The notes under the pieces are model-generated. The model had not been told where the DNA came from. It was given only the letters and a program-made list of their open reading frames with translations, and made no database searches. A program made the position numbers and the translations under genes. Positions 36,501 through 50,515 of a DNA stretch of 64,000 nt are shown piece after piece. The first letter of the stretch is position 1. Each line of letters opens with the position of its first letter. Source of the stretch: Coriaria nepalensis (Eukaryota > Streptophyta > Magnoliopsida > Cucurbitales > Coriariaceae); contig CP114489.1 of assembly GCA_027186245.1 (NCBI GenBank), positions 5,897,501 to 5,961,500 of the forward strand, written 5' to 3'.

Positions 36501-38500
36501 AAAGTTGTTGTGCTCGGTATACTCCTTCCCTCTTCTTCTTCCATTTTTCCGATTCTAAGTAATATATCAGTTTGAAAATTTGAAAATGAACCAAGAATCC
36601 GTATGCAAAGGTCACATTGCATTCAATCTTATATCTTAGTAATTTTTTGTTGTTTCAAATATCTAGATCCCACTTTGATTAATGAAAGAAACAATCCAAT
36701 TAATTCTCTATTCCTCTCCACTATTCTTCTCTTCACTTCACTGCGCCCTCCCTAAGTTTCATCCGCCGACTCTCTCTTCTTGCCGATGCGCGTCAATTTG
36801 AATTGGGCTTCTTTTCTCACTTTGCTGAATTTATGGGCCAATTTCTTCTTAATTTTGCAACCCATCTCTTTTCTCCCTTTCCTTCTATTTACATTTTTCC
36901 TTTCTTTAATTTTCAATTGACATCCCCACCCTCTTTCTTTCTTCATAGTCGCCCCCACCTTTCTTTTTTCCAATCTCTTTTCCTTTATTACTATTAATTT
37001 GTTTCATATGCTTTAACCGAAGACACATGCTCAGAGCTCTGCCTTTCTATTCTTCATTTCTTTTCTTTTCCTTAAGCTTCTTTCTTATTGCAATTTTGAC
37101 CCCTTCTTTTATTTTTTTCATTCTTTTTGCCCCAAAACTTCTCAAAAGTAGCTTCAATCTAATTGCCTATAAAATGTCTACTAATATATGGGCATAATAT
37201 ATATATATATATATATGATGTTAGCAAATATCCCAAAATCATATTTTTCTTGTCCTCGAGCAAAAAATCTCAAATGAATGATAGTAGAAATAAAAAACAA
37301 AAATAAAATAATAATACTATCTAAGGTCACTTTTTCGTAGGGAATCACACTAGCATTTAGCATATACCACAAGTCTTTAAACATATAGGTATCCCTAGTG
37401 GTGGAGTTTTGTCTCATGACACGCAGTCTACTCTGTAGCATTTGCACTCCGTGCATCGCCATTTCTAGCTCGCGTGGCACTCAATTGATGAGGCTCTCTT
37501 AATCTGTGTCACCTCAATCTGTGTAGACAGCTCAGCTACATCTATATCAAAAGCCACCAGCTACCACAGGCCGGAAGCGCTTTGAAAAGATGCCCTGCTT
37601 ATGTCTCTAATTATTGATCGGGGTAGATCGATTTTCTTTTGTTTTTTTTTTTCCCTAATAAATATGAAACTTTAATTTAGATTTAAAGTCATGTGATAAG
37701 TTTTTCAACGGAGGGGAGGATGATTGTGGCAGTGGTGTTGGCCGAGCTACCTCTCGGTGGATTTGGGAAAAAATGGAGAGTTCTTAAATTTTAATTTTCT
37801 TGAGGAAAAAATTATAAATAATAAAATTTAATGGGTGAAAAAGAAAAAAAAACTCAAATAAATTTTTATTTTATTTTATTTTACAGATTTAGTATCAAAT
37901 CGGATCGGGTTAAATTTAAGTATGAAATTTAACTTCATATTAGTATATTCTAAGTTTGGTAATTTAAAGTTATTATGCAAACTTTTGCATCTATGACTTT
38001 GGCTGATAGAGCATTATTTCATTTTGGTGATAGAGGGGTTGTTCTTAGCTATTTATTTAAAAAATAAAATAAATGTGTCTCTTAACTTCAGGGAAACGTG
38101 GTTTACTTTAGCGAAGTCCTTTGCAGGGATTGTTATTGACCAACAAATCATAGAATAATTAAGGGAAGGTGTGGGTCTTACTTGACTTCAATACATGGAA
38201 CAAATGACCCTTCGGGGCATGTGAAGAATGTTCCTTTGCTGAAACATATCTGGGTTGTACATGAATTTTCCACAGAATTTAGAAGTCATGGAGCTAGGCA
38301 TTTATTTTTGTTTTTATTTTATTTTGTATTTCAATATCTTCTGGTGCTAGAGTCAAGTGCTCTTACTTTGGAAGTCTAGAAAAAAGACAATTCAAATTTA
38401 AAACCCCTCCCCCCCTGGATATCTCAATGGCTGCTTTTCTACATTACTGATTATAAACAAAATCAAATAGCACTACTTCTATCTTATCAAATTATTCCAG
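36501..38500. other. Spacer upstream of CRK gene B
   Basis: CT-rich text at 36700-37000, (AT)n at about 37197-37216, and AT-rich sequence beyond. A minus-strand frame at 37181-37480 (RELEMAMHGVQMLQSRLR) looks once-coding but I cannot assign it. Near the CRK start, a TTGACC W-box-like site lies at about 38136, and a TATAAAC at 38452. Confidence 0.4.
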
Positions 38501-41150
<2,650 letters not shown>

Positions 41151-42010
41151 TCTTACTTACCCAAATAGTGGTTAATCTGCTTTTATTACGAAATAATAAG
41201 AAAAGGATCTACTTTTGTTTTGATCATAGATTTAATTTATTTGATTTGATCATGAGTCTTATTTATTCAAACTTAGAAAATTTGGCCGAACGATCAGTTT
41301 ACCTTTCAGCTATTTATAATCCAACCAAATTTGTTTTTATTATAAATAGTTAAAAAATATATATTATCTTATAATTATAACTTTTATAATACAAATATTG
41401 AGTTGAAAAATAGTAATACGAATATTGAGTTAAAAAATAGTAAAATATACTGAATTTATTATGGTTTTCAAGAAAGATAATACTTTATGACTTTTATGTA
41501 AATGTTTTAATGTAATATTATATTATGAACTTAAAAGATATAGTAGAAATTATAAACTTAAAAAATATAATTAGAAATAATAGAGGGAGTATCATATTAT
41601 TTGGATCATGTCTTACATGGTACTTTGTAATCTTGATATCAATCTTGTCTTGATATTTTGCTTATCGATATAAGTTTCATGATACTATTTGATAGTTATA
41701 GAGCTTGATTTTCATGATAATCCTTTTATATATATATATATATATATTATTTATAAAAATAAAATGATCTGTTAATTATTTACTCGAAAGCTATTATTTA
41801 AAAATTATAAACGGATTGTAAAATTTAAATATCGTTAATACAATTCATTTATTTGATGGGTAAAATTTATTTTCACTCAGTTGTTTGGCTAGGTGTGCAA
41901 GCTGCTTGATTTGAAGCGATGTACAATTGCTTGAGGTAGTTACATCACATGACGCTCTGGATTTCGAGAACATTAATCTCGGACATAAACTCAAGCAAAA
42001 CCTAAGGCCA
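41151..42010. other. AT-rich spacer after CRK gene B
   Basis: 3' flank and AT-rich DNA with (TA)n at about 41730-41748. No gene. Confidence 0.5.
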
Positions 42011-44180
42011 TGTCAATGGGCTATCTAATAAGGAAGAATTTATCCCGCCTAAATTGGAGATTTAACTGAGTTAAATAAAAAAGTACCAGAACCAAAATGC
42101 TGAAGCCAAGCCATAAGCCCACATCAGCCTCATTATTAATGGAGAACAATGAATGAAATAAAGAAATGGTGAAATAGACTTCGGGACAGTATGAAGGCTT
42201 CACACTCAAACCTGATGGGCCATAACACATCCAAAAATCTTATCCATAAGGTAAGGGCCCAAATAAGGCAGATGAGGCTACCAGTAAAGTCGAATGCGGA
42301 ACAAGATTAATCCTTACTTCTCCCGACCGAAAGAAAACCAATTGTGCCATAATATTTTGCATCGGGGCCTTAAATAACGAGTTGAAATTAAAGCTCTCTT
42401 TGCGTGATATAAATCATATGTGAATCCTAGATGGTAGTATCATAAATGAGGGGAGAATATCAAGCAAAATCTAAGAAGGTAGCCTCATATCTTAGGAAAG
42501 CTGAAGCGACAAAAGGAAAAATGTCTAGTATGAAGAAAGACATAACTCATCGCTAAATTGGATGCAACACCAGCATCAGAACTCTTATATAATGAGATAA
42601 TAAATATTCAGAGAAGTCTAGCGTAACAATTAATGACACCCTTAAGAAAATATTATGGGAAGAGGCAGATTGCCCACCTTGAAGTCCAAACCAAGGAAAA
42701 TTAAACAACAGGTTGCTAGGCGCATGCTCACAGAAGCCATCCTGCATAAGTGAGGATATTGGACTCTGCTACTTCAACAGGTAGATGAAGCTGATGAGGA
42801 TTGTGTAGTAAGCGAAACCTATTTGTGAAGATCACTCAGGAGAAGTCATCCTAGTAATGAATGTATTATTGAGTTACTTTTGGCAAATTAAAGGATCTCA
42901 AAGATCTATGCTCCACGAAAGCAAGATGCATTAAAGAAAACTATAAAAGACTATTTAATACTGAGGGGCCTACTAGATTTTCAACAGAACAATCTTATTT
43001 CTTGTAGACCCTTAAAGATTGTTCTCCATCCATAAAAGCTCCATCAGGTTTTGATCATCAACAACCTAAGGTGCTTATTCGGCCCTCAACAAAATAAAAT
43101 CGTTTTCCAAGAGGCAACTTCTGATGCACCTACCAGTGAAAGTTAGCAAGACTCCAAAATAAATGGAAATTTTGAAACGAATGTGAAAAGAAATTAGAGT
43201 GAAATTATTATGGTGGTAAAGCTACAAAGTGAAGCTAAGTATCCCAAACAACTTCATCGAAGAGAAATTGATATGTGAAGATGTCAAGACATTGAGTGGA
43301 TAAGAAGGCGTGATTGCTAATATTTAAGAAAATAGTGAAGACAAGAACATATCAGTGATTGCTAATATTTAAGAAAATAGTGAAGACAAGAACATATCAA
43401 TCACCTTATATAGTGGGCATGATTAAAGTTTCAAAGAGCAAAGCTTCTAACCACTTTGATAAACGTTTATTAACTTGGTTGAGGCGAGAAGCTAAATACA
43501 CAAGTTAAGCTGAGTTGCGAGGCCTAAATGTGGAGGCTAAACATGAAGGTTGAGCTCGTCATTAGAATCTTCAACCCATGCCACCAGAACTAGAAGATGA
43601 TGGTCTCAAAGTGAGGATAAAAGTTACAAAAATATAATAATAAATGGATGGCGAAGAACCTGACTACAAAAAGTTGACAAAGAGTGAAATTTGGCACAAC
43701 TCGAAGTATAATTTCTATTCGTGCCAATGGACTAACTGATGGGGAAAAATTTACCATTAGAAAAAGGCCTGCCAATAACTAATTAACTGTGGCCTCATGG
43801 TCCAATATGGAAGAAATACGACATTGAGCCCAATATATCCAACAATATATATATATATACATACTATGTTGCATGGAAATAAAAGAACCTTAGGCCGAAA
43901 GGCCCAAAAGGGTTCAACTCGTTAAGGAAATCTAAACTTACTAGGATTCTCTTTACAAAAGGCTATAAACATACTAATGTAAGGCATAAGGTATACAATT
44001 AATATTCTGATTAGTGCTATTACTGTTAAATTATATAAATTACTGACTTAAGTATTAAAGGAGTTCGTAGGTGGTAACCTCTATGGTTCTCTTCATATTA
44101 TTTATGTGATTTTAGGTTTGAGACGATTAAGCAGGTTCATTTAAATTTAAGTATATTATTGGGGTGAATTTTAACATCAA
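42011..44180. mobile_element. Degenerate Ty3-like DNA ending in an LTR edge
   Basis: No readable protein domain. The end, 43975-44180, has TATAAATTACTGACTTAAG, a GAGTTCGTAGGTGGTAACC stretch and a terminal AACATCAACA. This order resembles the R-U5 end of plant LTRs (the ACTGACTTGAGCGTCGGAGTG type). Assignment is inference from that edge only. Confidence 0.35.
43310..43399 (+). repeat. 45-bp perfect direct tandem repeat
   Basis: GTGATTGCTAATATTTAAGA begins at 43310 and 43355; the 45-base unit is duplicated without mismatch. Confidence 0.85.
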
Positions 44181-44284
44181 CAGTCAAATTAAAAAGGTTG
44201 ACAACTAACATGGACTTAAATCTAATTTTTAATATTGAGAAAATTGTATGTCTAGTATTGTAAACCTAAACATGTGTAGACAAA

Positions 44285-45359
44285 CATGTTGATGGATTTT
44301 GAGGATGGCTTGCCAAATTCTTGAGACAACTCTACCATTTTTATAGTTGTAGATCGCTTAGCAAAATGTAGTTATTTGATTCCTAGTAAACATTCTTATT
44401 CGACCATCATAATTGTTCACACGTTTTCTTAGGTATGTGTTCAAGCTATGATTGTGTGTGATTGTGATCCGGTATTCACTAGTTCATTCTGAAAAAGTTG
44501 TATTTCTCTTAAATGAGACAATTCAATTTTAGCTCGGCATACCACCCACAAACGAATGGTCAAACAAAAGGCCGTTAAGAAGACTTTAGAGATGTATATG
44601 CGGTGTTTCATGGGAAATAAACCCATTGAGTGGGCGGTTTGACTTCCATAGGCAGAATACTGCTATAATACTAACATTTAATTCCTCCACCAAAAAAACC
44701 CCATTGAAATCATCTATGGCCGGGAACCCGTCACTCTACTTGCATATGTTCATGGCACCACAAGCGTGGAATCAGAAGAGAAGTTCCTACTTGAAAGGGA
44801 TGTTGTTGTGAGAGAACCAAAAATAATTTGAGGTTGGCACAAGAAAGGTTGAAAAAATTCTATGATGCATAATACACAGAGAAGAGTTTCCAAATGGGTG
44901 AATTCATGTATCTCAAGTTGTGTCCATATCGCCAACTTTCTATAGCTCAATGGAAAAATATGAAACCGAGTCCCAAGTATTATGGTCCATTTTAAAATTC
45001 TCTCTAAAATTTGAGAGGTTACCTACAAATTGGAGTTGCCTTCAAAGTCCAAATTCCATCCATTGTTTCATGTTTTACTCCTAGAAAGAAAGATCCATGA
45101 TCAAGACACTACCTCTCTAATGTTGACTCCCTTACCCAAAGAGTCCATTGCTCATCCACTGACTCAAACAATTTTGGAAACACGCACTAACAAAGGGGTG
45201 GAAGAAGTTCTTGTCCATTGGCAAAATTTTTCAAATTCAGATGCCACATGGGAGAATCTTACAGATTTGAAGACACGTTTCTATCTTGAGGACAAGGAAA
45301 ATTTCAAGGAGGGAGGAGTTGTTAGGGACCAAGTGAATTTGGCCATGCGTGGAGACTAG
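44285..45359 (+). mobile_element. Ty3/gypsy chromovirus relic: integrase core to chromodomain
   Basis: Frameshifted coding in the order MDF(E)DGLPNS, VVDRLAKCSYLIP, the D-x-D-PVFTSSF stretch, SAYHPQTNGQT, LRLAQERLKKFYDA, FQMGEFMYLKL, LSIAQW and KYYGPF. It then enters an open frame 45030-45359 with KFHPLFHVLLL, followed by the chromodomain (ILETRTNKGVEEVLVHWQNF, ATWENLTDL). The C-terminal chromodomain places it with chromoviruses, which target heterochromatin. Frameshifts and stops (at least five) make it inactive. Gag, protease and RT are not adjacent. Confidence 0.8.
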
Positions 45360-45850
45360 ATTTTTGGCTAGCCGTTGCTTTATTTAATTTTTTTTTATTG
45401 TTATTTTCATTTTCAGTAATTTTGGCTTAAATTATGCGTGTGTAATTTTTCTTTCCTTAAGTGATATTTCTTAATTTTGTGAGAGTTGTTTGGTTATTTA
45501 ATAAGTGGAAGCTATCAGTAAAAAGTATCTTATAATTTTTATTCTCAACCATGTGTTGAATTGGAGTTGTGGTTTTTCTTGAATTAAACCAAGTTAGGCA
45601 ACATGACAATTTGTTTCTACGTTCCTTTTTCTGATCTGGCATGTTCCTTTCGGTAAAATTCTTTGTACTGGATATGGATTGATCTAAGGTGTCTTGGATA
45701 TAATCGTAATTTTTCTCATAAGATCCGATGATTTGAATCATATTGGATATGGATTGATCAATGGTAGTTGGAGAATTAAGGTAGGATGATTTGAAATCTT
45801 TGTTAAGGTTGCCAGAGTTTACCTTCACTGTTGATGTGCTAAGATGTTTC
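45319..45850 (+). mobile_element. Probable 3' LTR start of the chromovirus relic
   Basis: A purine run (AAGGAGGGAGGAG) at about 45306-45318 looks like a polypurine tract and is followed by TTGTTAGGGACC, a usual LTR start. The LTR end is not evident. GGATATGGATTGATC occurs twice (near 45668 and 45743). Confidence 0.45.
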
Positions 45851-45954
45851 ATGTATTTTCCAGCAAGAAGGGTGATGTGTGGTTTTCCTTCCTTTGTCTT
45901 TTACTAAACTCTGGATTTCCATTGTTTTTAGTATATGCAGTAAGAAGGGTGATG

Positions 45955-46437
45955 TGTATTAAGGTTGTGGGTGCAAATTTATGTCCACTTGACTTTAAAT
46001 CTGAAGAAGAGATGAATTTGGTTATTGGAGGGCCTTGTGCAGTTATGGGACCATGCATTAATCTACAGAGATGGAATCCTGAGTTTATATAATCGGAATT
46101 AGATTTCAAAAAAATGTCTATCTTGATCCAGTCCATTAATTACTGTTGCAAATGATGAATAATAGATGTGCAGAGATACCGACAGAGAAGATTGAAGTAT
46201 TCCTACAGGGAGATGATATGAATGAGGAAGAATGGAGAGTGAGAAGTATTCTGAGAGTTCGTGTGGCAACTGAAGTAGGAAATCTTATTATAGCGAGCTT
46301 CTAGATTTCAAGTGATGGGCCCCATTGATACAAAGATCTCTTAAGAGTGCTATTGAGAGTACATCATCCCAATATATTGTTTCTCATGGAAACCAAAACT
46401 AGTTGCAGAAGATGGAGAAGTTGAGGAAAAGACTTAG
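45955..46437 (+). mobile_element. LINE relic, left part: ORF1 DUF4283 and start of the endonuclease
   Basis: Reading + gives RFKSEEEMNLVIGGPC-like text, INLQRWNPEF and SELDFKKMSI(L/W)IQ: the DUF4283 domain of plant LINE ORF1. After a deletion come HPNILFLMETK and MEKLRKRL, the beginning of the apurinic-endonuclease domain. The sequence is cut at about 46437 and resumes at 47778. Confidence 0.65.
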
Positions 46438-46619
46438 GACCTGTTTAGTTGGCCATCTGAAAATGCTTTTTGAAATGTATTTTAAAAACATATTTTTTTT
46501 GTAAGATATATGATATAGTATAGTGTTATGTCTCAACCTTTTTAAATTTAAAAAACACCCCTAAACTTTATCTAATACTATTTTCATTCTAAAAAGAAAA
46601 AAGCAATGAGTTGGATTAA

Positions 46620-47338
46620 TAACCATAGCAGATAATGGTGATTTTTTTTTTTGGCCAAAGATCATTGATGAAGTTGGATCAACCAAACTACAGTTGACAA
46701 TCAAAATCCCAATCTCCGTAGGATTTAAACGAGTTTTCTCAAATAGTGATGGAGTTGGATTAACCGCTTCCGCTTCTTTCCTTGCCTCAGCCATGGACGG
46801 ATTAGGCAGAACCGTTAGCACAGCTTCCGGAAGGTATGTGGACTCTCCTAGACCGGATCTCTCGATAATTTTGCACTGAAACTTGAGATTCTCTTGTGTA
46901 AATGTACCGGCCATACGAGAACAGTCCATGAACAATTGTCTCGTGCATCTCTTGGTAATGCCGCCAATGCCTTGTAGCAGGAGAAATCGACAAGGTAAAC
47001 AGGGCGGGGCCGGCTGAGAAAATAGAGAGTTGATAAACGAGCAAGGATGAGGAGAGGATTACGAAAATGAGATTGAATTGGAGGTGGTCCTATAGATCTC
47101 GAAGATCTTGGAGCGAGAATGTCGAGATCTGAGCGGCGATGAGGACGAGTAGAGGCGAGAGAAATAAGTACATTCCATGAGTGATCAAGTGGTGGTAACC
47201 TAGCTTGACGTATTTCAGCTTCACGGATAGTTTGAAATCAGGAAGATCTCGCGACGGAAATGGAGCAATCAGAGGCGCGCGCTTGGATTCGACTCCACCA
47301 TTTTCGATCCGGATCGAATCTTCAGAAAACCAGATCAA
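46620..47338 (-). pseudogene. Captured N-terminal part of a 3-ketoacyl-CoA synthase (KCS) gene
   Basis: KCS enzymes condense malonyl-CoA with acyl-CoA to elongate very-long-chain fatty acids in the ER. On the minus strand, 47338 downward reads LPDFKLSVKLKYVKLGYHHL and THGMYLFLSPLLVLIAAQ, the two-helix N-terminus. After a stop and frameshifts follow LQFNLI, LSTLYFL, RPRPVYLVDFSCYK, FMDCSRMAGTF, ERSGLGESTYLPEAVL, MAEARKEAEAV and GILIVNCSL. After PTSS an insertion of about ten residues precedes LSAM. The copy stops before the catalytic GCSAG cysteine region. Intronless across this span. Part of the 5' region only; cannot make an enzyme. Confidence 0.8.
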
Positions 47339-47551
47339 AGCTTCCGATTGAGCTGGTTTTCGCTCCGGATTTACGAATCTCAGTTCTATGAAAAATGCAG
47401 TGCGGTCAAAAGGATTCTACGAAATCTGGAGCTTGAAAATCAGAAACATTCATACCATGAGTTGAGAAGATTACAAAATTGCTCCATGGGTTAGACCCAG
47501 TGAAAGAGAGAAACCTATGCTCCATGGGTCTGTTGGAGCCCAATGGCAGAA

Positions 47552-47577
47552 CTTCGAGCTCCATCTGGAGCTCGAAG
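47552..47577. repeat. Perfect 12-bp inverted repeat (CTTCGAGCTCCA) with 2-base spacer
   Basis: CTTCGAGCTCCA, TC, TGGAGCTCGAAG, inside the TIR element and upstream of the KCS fragment, within a cluster of GAGCTCGAAGCTC-like words (47548-47610). Confidence 0.8.
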
Positions 47578-47777
47578 CTCTTGTCATGGAGATCGAAGCT
47601 CTGCCACGATGGAGTTTCTTTTTTAAAGAATAAAAATAGTATTAGATAATATTTAGGGGTGTTTTATTAATTTTAAAAGATAAAAACCGTGTTTCAAAAA
47701 TTGTATATGGGTCTAATCAAACGAGCATAGTCAGTAAAAATATATTTTAAAATGAAAAAAATGCATTTAAAAATATG

Positions 47778-47965
47778 TACTTCGTTGATCTTGTTGATAT
47801 CTCGGATAGTTCGGCTTTTTTTGGTGGACTAATGAGGTTTATGTGAAAGTTCTAAGCTCTTCTAAAAACCTTATTGATATAGTGTGATACGATTTAGTGA
47901 TAGTAGTGATAGATGGTCTTGGGTTTGTGGCAATCAAAATCATAGTGCTCCTGAAAGTCAACATT
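47778..47965 (+). mobile_element. LINE relic, right part: endonuclease continuation
   Basis: Text after the TIR element reads YFVDLVDIS, FWW(T)NEVYVKVLSSSKNLIDI and VIDG, matching the segment of plant LINE endonucleases after the METK region (GGLA-LFW, V-SSS-N-ID). It directly continues the fragment that stops at 46437. Confidence 0.6.
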
Positions 47966-48690
47966 TATTGATGCAAGCATAATGTAGTATATCTTATTAT
48001 CTTACTCCAACCATTTGTTCCCTCCAGTTTCTCAATCTTATCTTTCAGGCGGAGCAGGCATGACCAATTAATTCAGAATATTATACAAATATTTATATCT
48101 AATAACGATTCTCATATTTATGTTAGTCCCTGGAGTTTGTCCCCACCAATTTATTTTGCTCAAGAATCAAATTTAGTTTATCAGACATTACAAAATACAT
48201 AACACATAAAAACAAAGCACAACAACATAAACAAACATGCATAAAATATTAGCTACAATTTTTTTTTGATATCTTTCACTATTTAATTATGAATCGATCA
48301 TCTTGCTTATGGAGTGAACCACGGTACAACCTTGATAAAATAAGTTCCTAGTTGTATTTTAGCTTTTGTTGCTAATGATATATCATTGTAATTTTTTAAT
48401 ATTTGGAAGTATTATTTCGAAAAAAAAAAAAAACCTTAACTCCATGGAATATCAAGATTTTAGAATTTGTTTCACTAGTCGGATTATATTATTAGTATTA
48501 TTAATGTTTTTTAAAAAATAGCTGAAGCTTTGTAGATATGTGAATAGGACCTTTTATGTACATATTAGTAATCACACAATTGAAATACAACATAACAAAA
48601 GTATTAACTCATTCTTATTTTCAATTTTATGTACAATTCATTATCCGGCTCATTTAAGTTATTAAGGAATTCGCATTATACGACTAATTT
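47966..48690. other. AT-rich spacer
   Basis: No gene. An A-run lies near 48420. A short near-duplicate (TTAAGTTA...AAGGAATTCGCATTATA) occurs twice at 48655-48715. Confidence 0.45.
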
Positions 48691-48699
48691 AAGTTAACA

Positions 48700-49180
48700 A
48701 GGAATTCGCATTATATTATTTTTTAACATGCCTATTGCTTCAAATATTGGAAAGCAATCTTATGGACATCCTCTTTGACTATGAATATCTAGTTATAATT
48801 GGAGTGTGTTGATAAATGATGAGAGTTCATACCTGAGTGCTCTATCAACTTGTAACTTGGCCACCAGCATAGGATATTTATCCTCAAGAGCAGCTGGATT
48901 TATGTTATGGAAGTCTATGCATACCCTCAAATTTCAATTCTTTTTTAGGACGGGTATGATGTTAAACATCTACTTAGAATATCTCGTGGTCTTGATTAAG
49001 CTAGCTTTATGCAGTCATTTCACTTCTTCCTTTACTTTCAATATTATCTCTATAGACATCTGCCGAGGTGCTGCAAGAAAGGTTTATAACCAATCTTAAT
49101 CGACAATCGATGTTCGATCAATGACTGATTAAGTTCGGGCATTTTGTGGTAATCTCAAGCAAAATAATCATAGTAAGTCA
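48700..49180 (-). mobile_element. Ty3/gypsy reverse transcriptase relic (Tat-like)
   Basis: Minus strand: LRVCIDFHNINPAALEDKYP with VAKLQVDRALRYELSSF downstream, preceded by KVKEEVK, LHKASLIKT. These are the N-terminal RT landmarks (K-EEI--LL-AGFI, LR(V)CIDFRDLN, P--D-YPMP) of the Tat/Athila branch. Stops interrupt it. The YVDD region is missing. Confidence 0.72.
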
Positions 49181-49439
49181 ATAATAATTTTATCATTTTA
49201 CTTTGCATATGTATAGGCATAAAACTACTTATATAAATTGGTTGAGGGTTTTCTACCGATCCTTAATTTAGTTCTATTAAGTCCTATACATCAGCTTTTA
49301 ATCGTCAAATTTAGCTGGAGCTAGATCAATTTGATCCATAGTTAAACCTTCATCTAGTTCTTCTATTCAACTGTTAAGGTATTTCTCCATCTGCCATGAC
49401 GAATATTTTCTCTCATCGACCGCTATGTTAGCTGATGGG

Positions 49440-50515
49440 TTTGGCCACTAGTCATGGCCAATCATGGAATCTCTTCGATTCTCAATTCGGTCAAATCTGT
49501 CCGAAATGCAATAAATACTAGAATTTGGTCGGCCAACTTATCTTTGAATCATTCAGATGTCGGCTCGAATGTTGATACAATTCTGACTGCTTTGTCATTC
49601 ACCTTCACTACCTTGATAGAGCCAACGCTCTTATCATAAAAAGTAGTTTCTACTACGTGATAAGTTATTGAGAAAGGCCTTGCTTTAGCTTTTTAACTAT
49701 CTCTACCTTATCTTCATTCCAAAATAACAAAGCATGGTGCAAGGAGGAAGGTATGAAACAGTTGGAATGCATCCAATCTCTTTCAAGCAAAGCATTCTAG
49801 GAGGAGGTTGCATACAGTATGAAGAAAACGGCCAATGATGACTTCGTTACAACCGTCATCTCTAATGGAAGAATGCCTCGCACCTTCGAGATGCCACAGA
49901 CGAAGTTGTTGACAGTTCGTTCAGTTGGAATCCTTGGCTAACTTATCTAGGATCTTGATCATAAAGGATGGTAAGATATTGACCACCAATTAGTTATCAA
50001 CCAATGTCCGGCCGATCACCAGTCCTTTTAGATAGAATTTGATGTAGAGGATTTTGATATGATGAGGCACATGGATGGACAGTTTCTCAAAGATGACATT
50101 TAGTATGTATCAAGTGGTTATGAAAAGTAATGCTTCGGCGTTGATCGTCTCTACCTTATCCCCGTTCCAAAACAAAATAGCTTTGTGCAAGGAGGATGGT
50201 ATGTAGGAGTGAAGATGAATGCAATCTTTTTCGGGCAAGACATTATAGGAGGCAGTTATATCCGCTATGAAGAAAGCAACCAATGATGTCTTCGCTTCAA
50301 CCGTCATCTCTAGTGGCAAAATGCCTCGCACATTTGACATGCCACCAAAGTAGACGCTGGCAGTTACTTTAGTCAAAATAGAGTCCTTGCTGATTTATCT
50401 AAGACCTTCATCGTAGAGGAAGACAAGATATTGACCGCCACTTTTTTGCCAACCAATGTCCAACTGATCGTCACTCCTTATAGATAGACTTTGATGTAGG
50501 TTTTGATATGATATG
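49440..50515 (-). mobile_element. Ty3/gypsy protease/pre-RT relic with a 448-bp internal tandem duplication
   Basis: The minus strand at 50376-50110 reads GGMSNVRGILPLEMTVEAKT, FFIADITASYNVLPEKDCIH and IPSSLHKAILFWNGDKVE, typical of the protease-to-RT stretch of Tat-like elements (GALPVELTVG, YN-LLGRDWIH, PSS-HQ--LFWN). The same segment occurs again, more decayed, at about 49701-50065 (anchor CTCTACCTTATC at 49701 and 50149), so the region was duplicated head to tail with period 448. Same orientation as the RT relic at 48.7-49.2 kb, in colinear pol order. Confidence 0.72.

Larger units (their letters stand above)
46438..47777. mobile_element. TIR DNA element carrying a KCS gene fragment, inserted into a LINE
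   Basis: The two flanks read as one interrupted LINE endonuclease, and the insert has long imperfect inverted ends. Left: CCTGTTTAGTTGG, then ATGCTTTTTGAAATGTATTT, then ACACCCCTAAACTTTATCT and AATACTATTTTCATTCT. Right, as complement: CGTTTGATTAG, ATGCATTTTTTTCATTTT, ACACCCCTAAATATTATCT and AATACTATTTTTATTCT. That gives terminal repeats of roughly 150-190 bp with indels. The interior holds a 3-ketoacyl-CoA synthase segment on the minus strand and no transposase, so it is a non-autonomous, gene-carrying element (Pack-MULE type by analogy). I found no clear target-site duplication and the exact ends are uncertain. Confidence 0.65.

Noticed and set aside
37181..37480. 99-codon minus-strand open frame (RELEMAMHGVQ...)
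   Set aside because: The first 50 residues look once-coding, but it runs into an (AT)n tract encoding IYIYIY and I cannot assign a family.
42011..43950. Search for a gypsy RNase H/integrase in this stretch
   Set aside because: Neither strand gave landmarks I could defend; left as unclassified repeat DNA.
45457..45852. 131-codon minus-strand open frame after the chromovirus relic
   Set aside because: Low-complexity Asn/Thr/Ser-rich translation with no start context or domain, lying in presumed LTR sequence.
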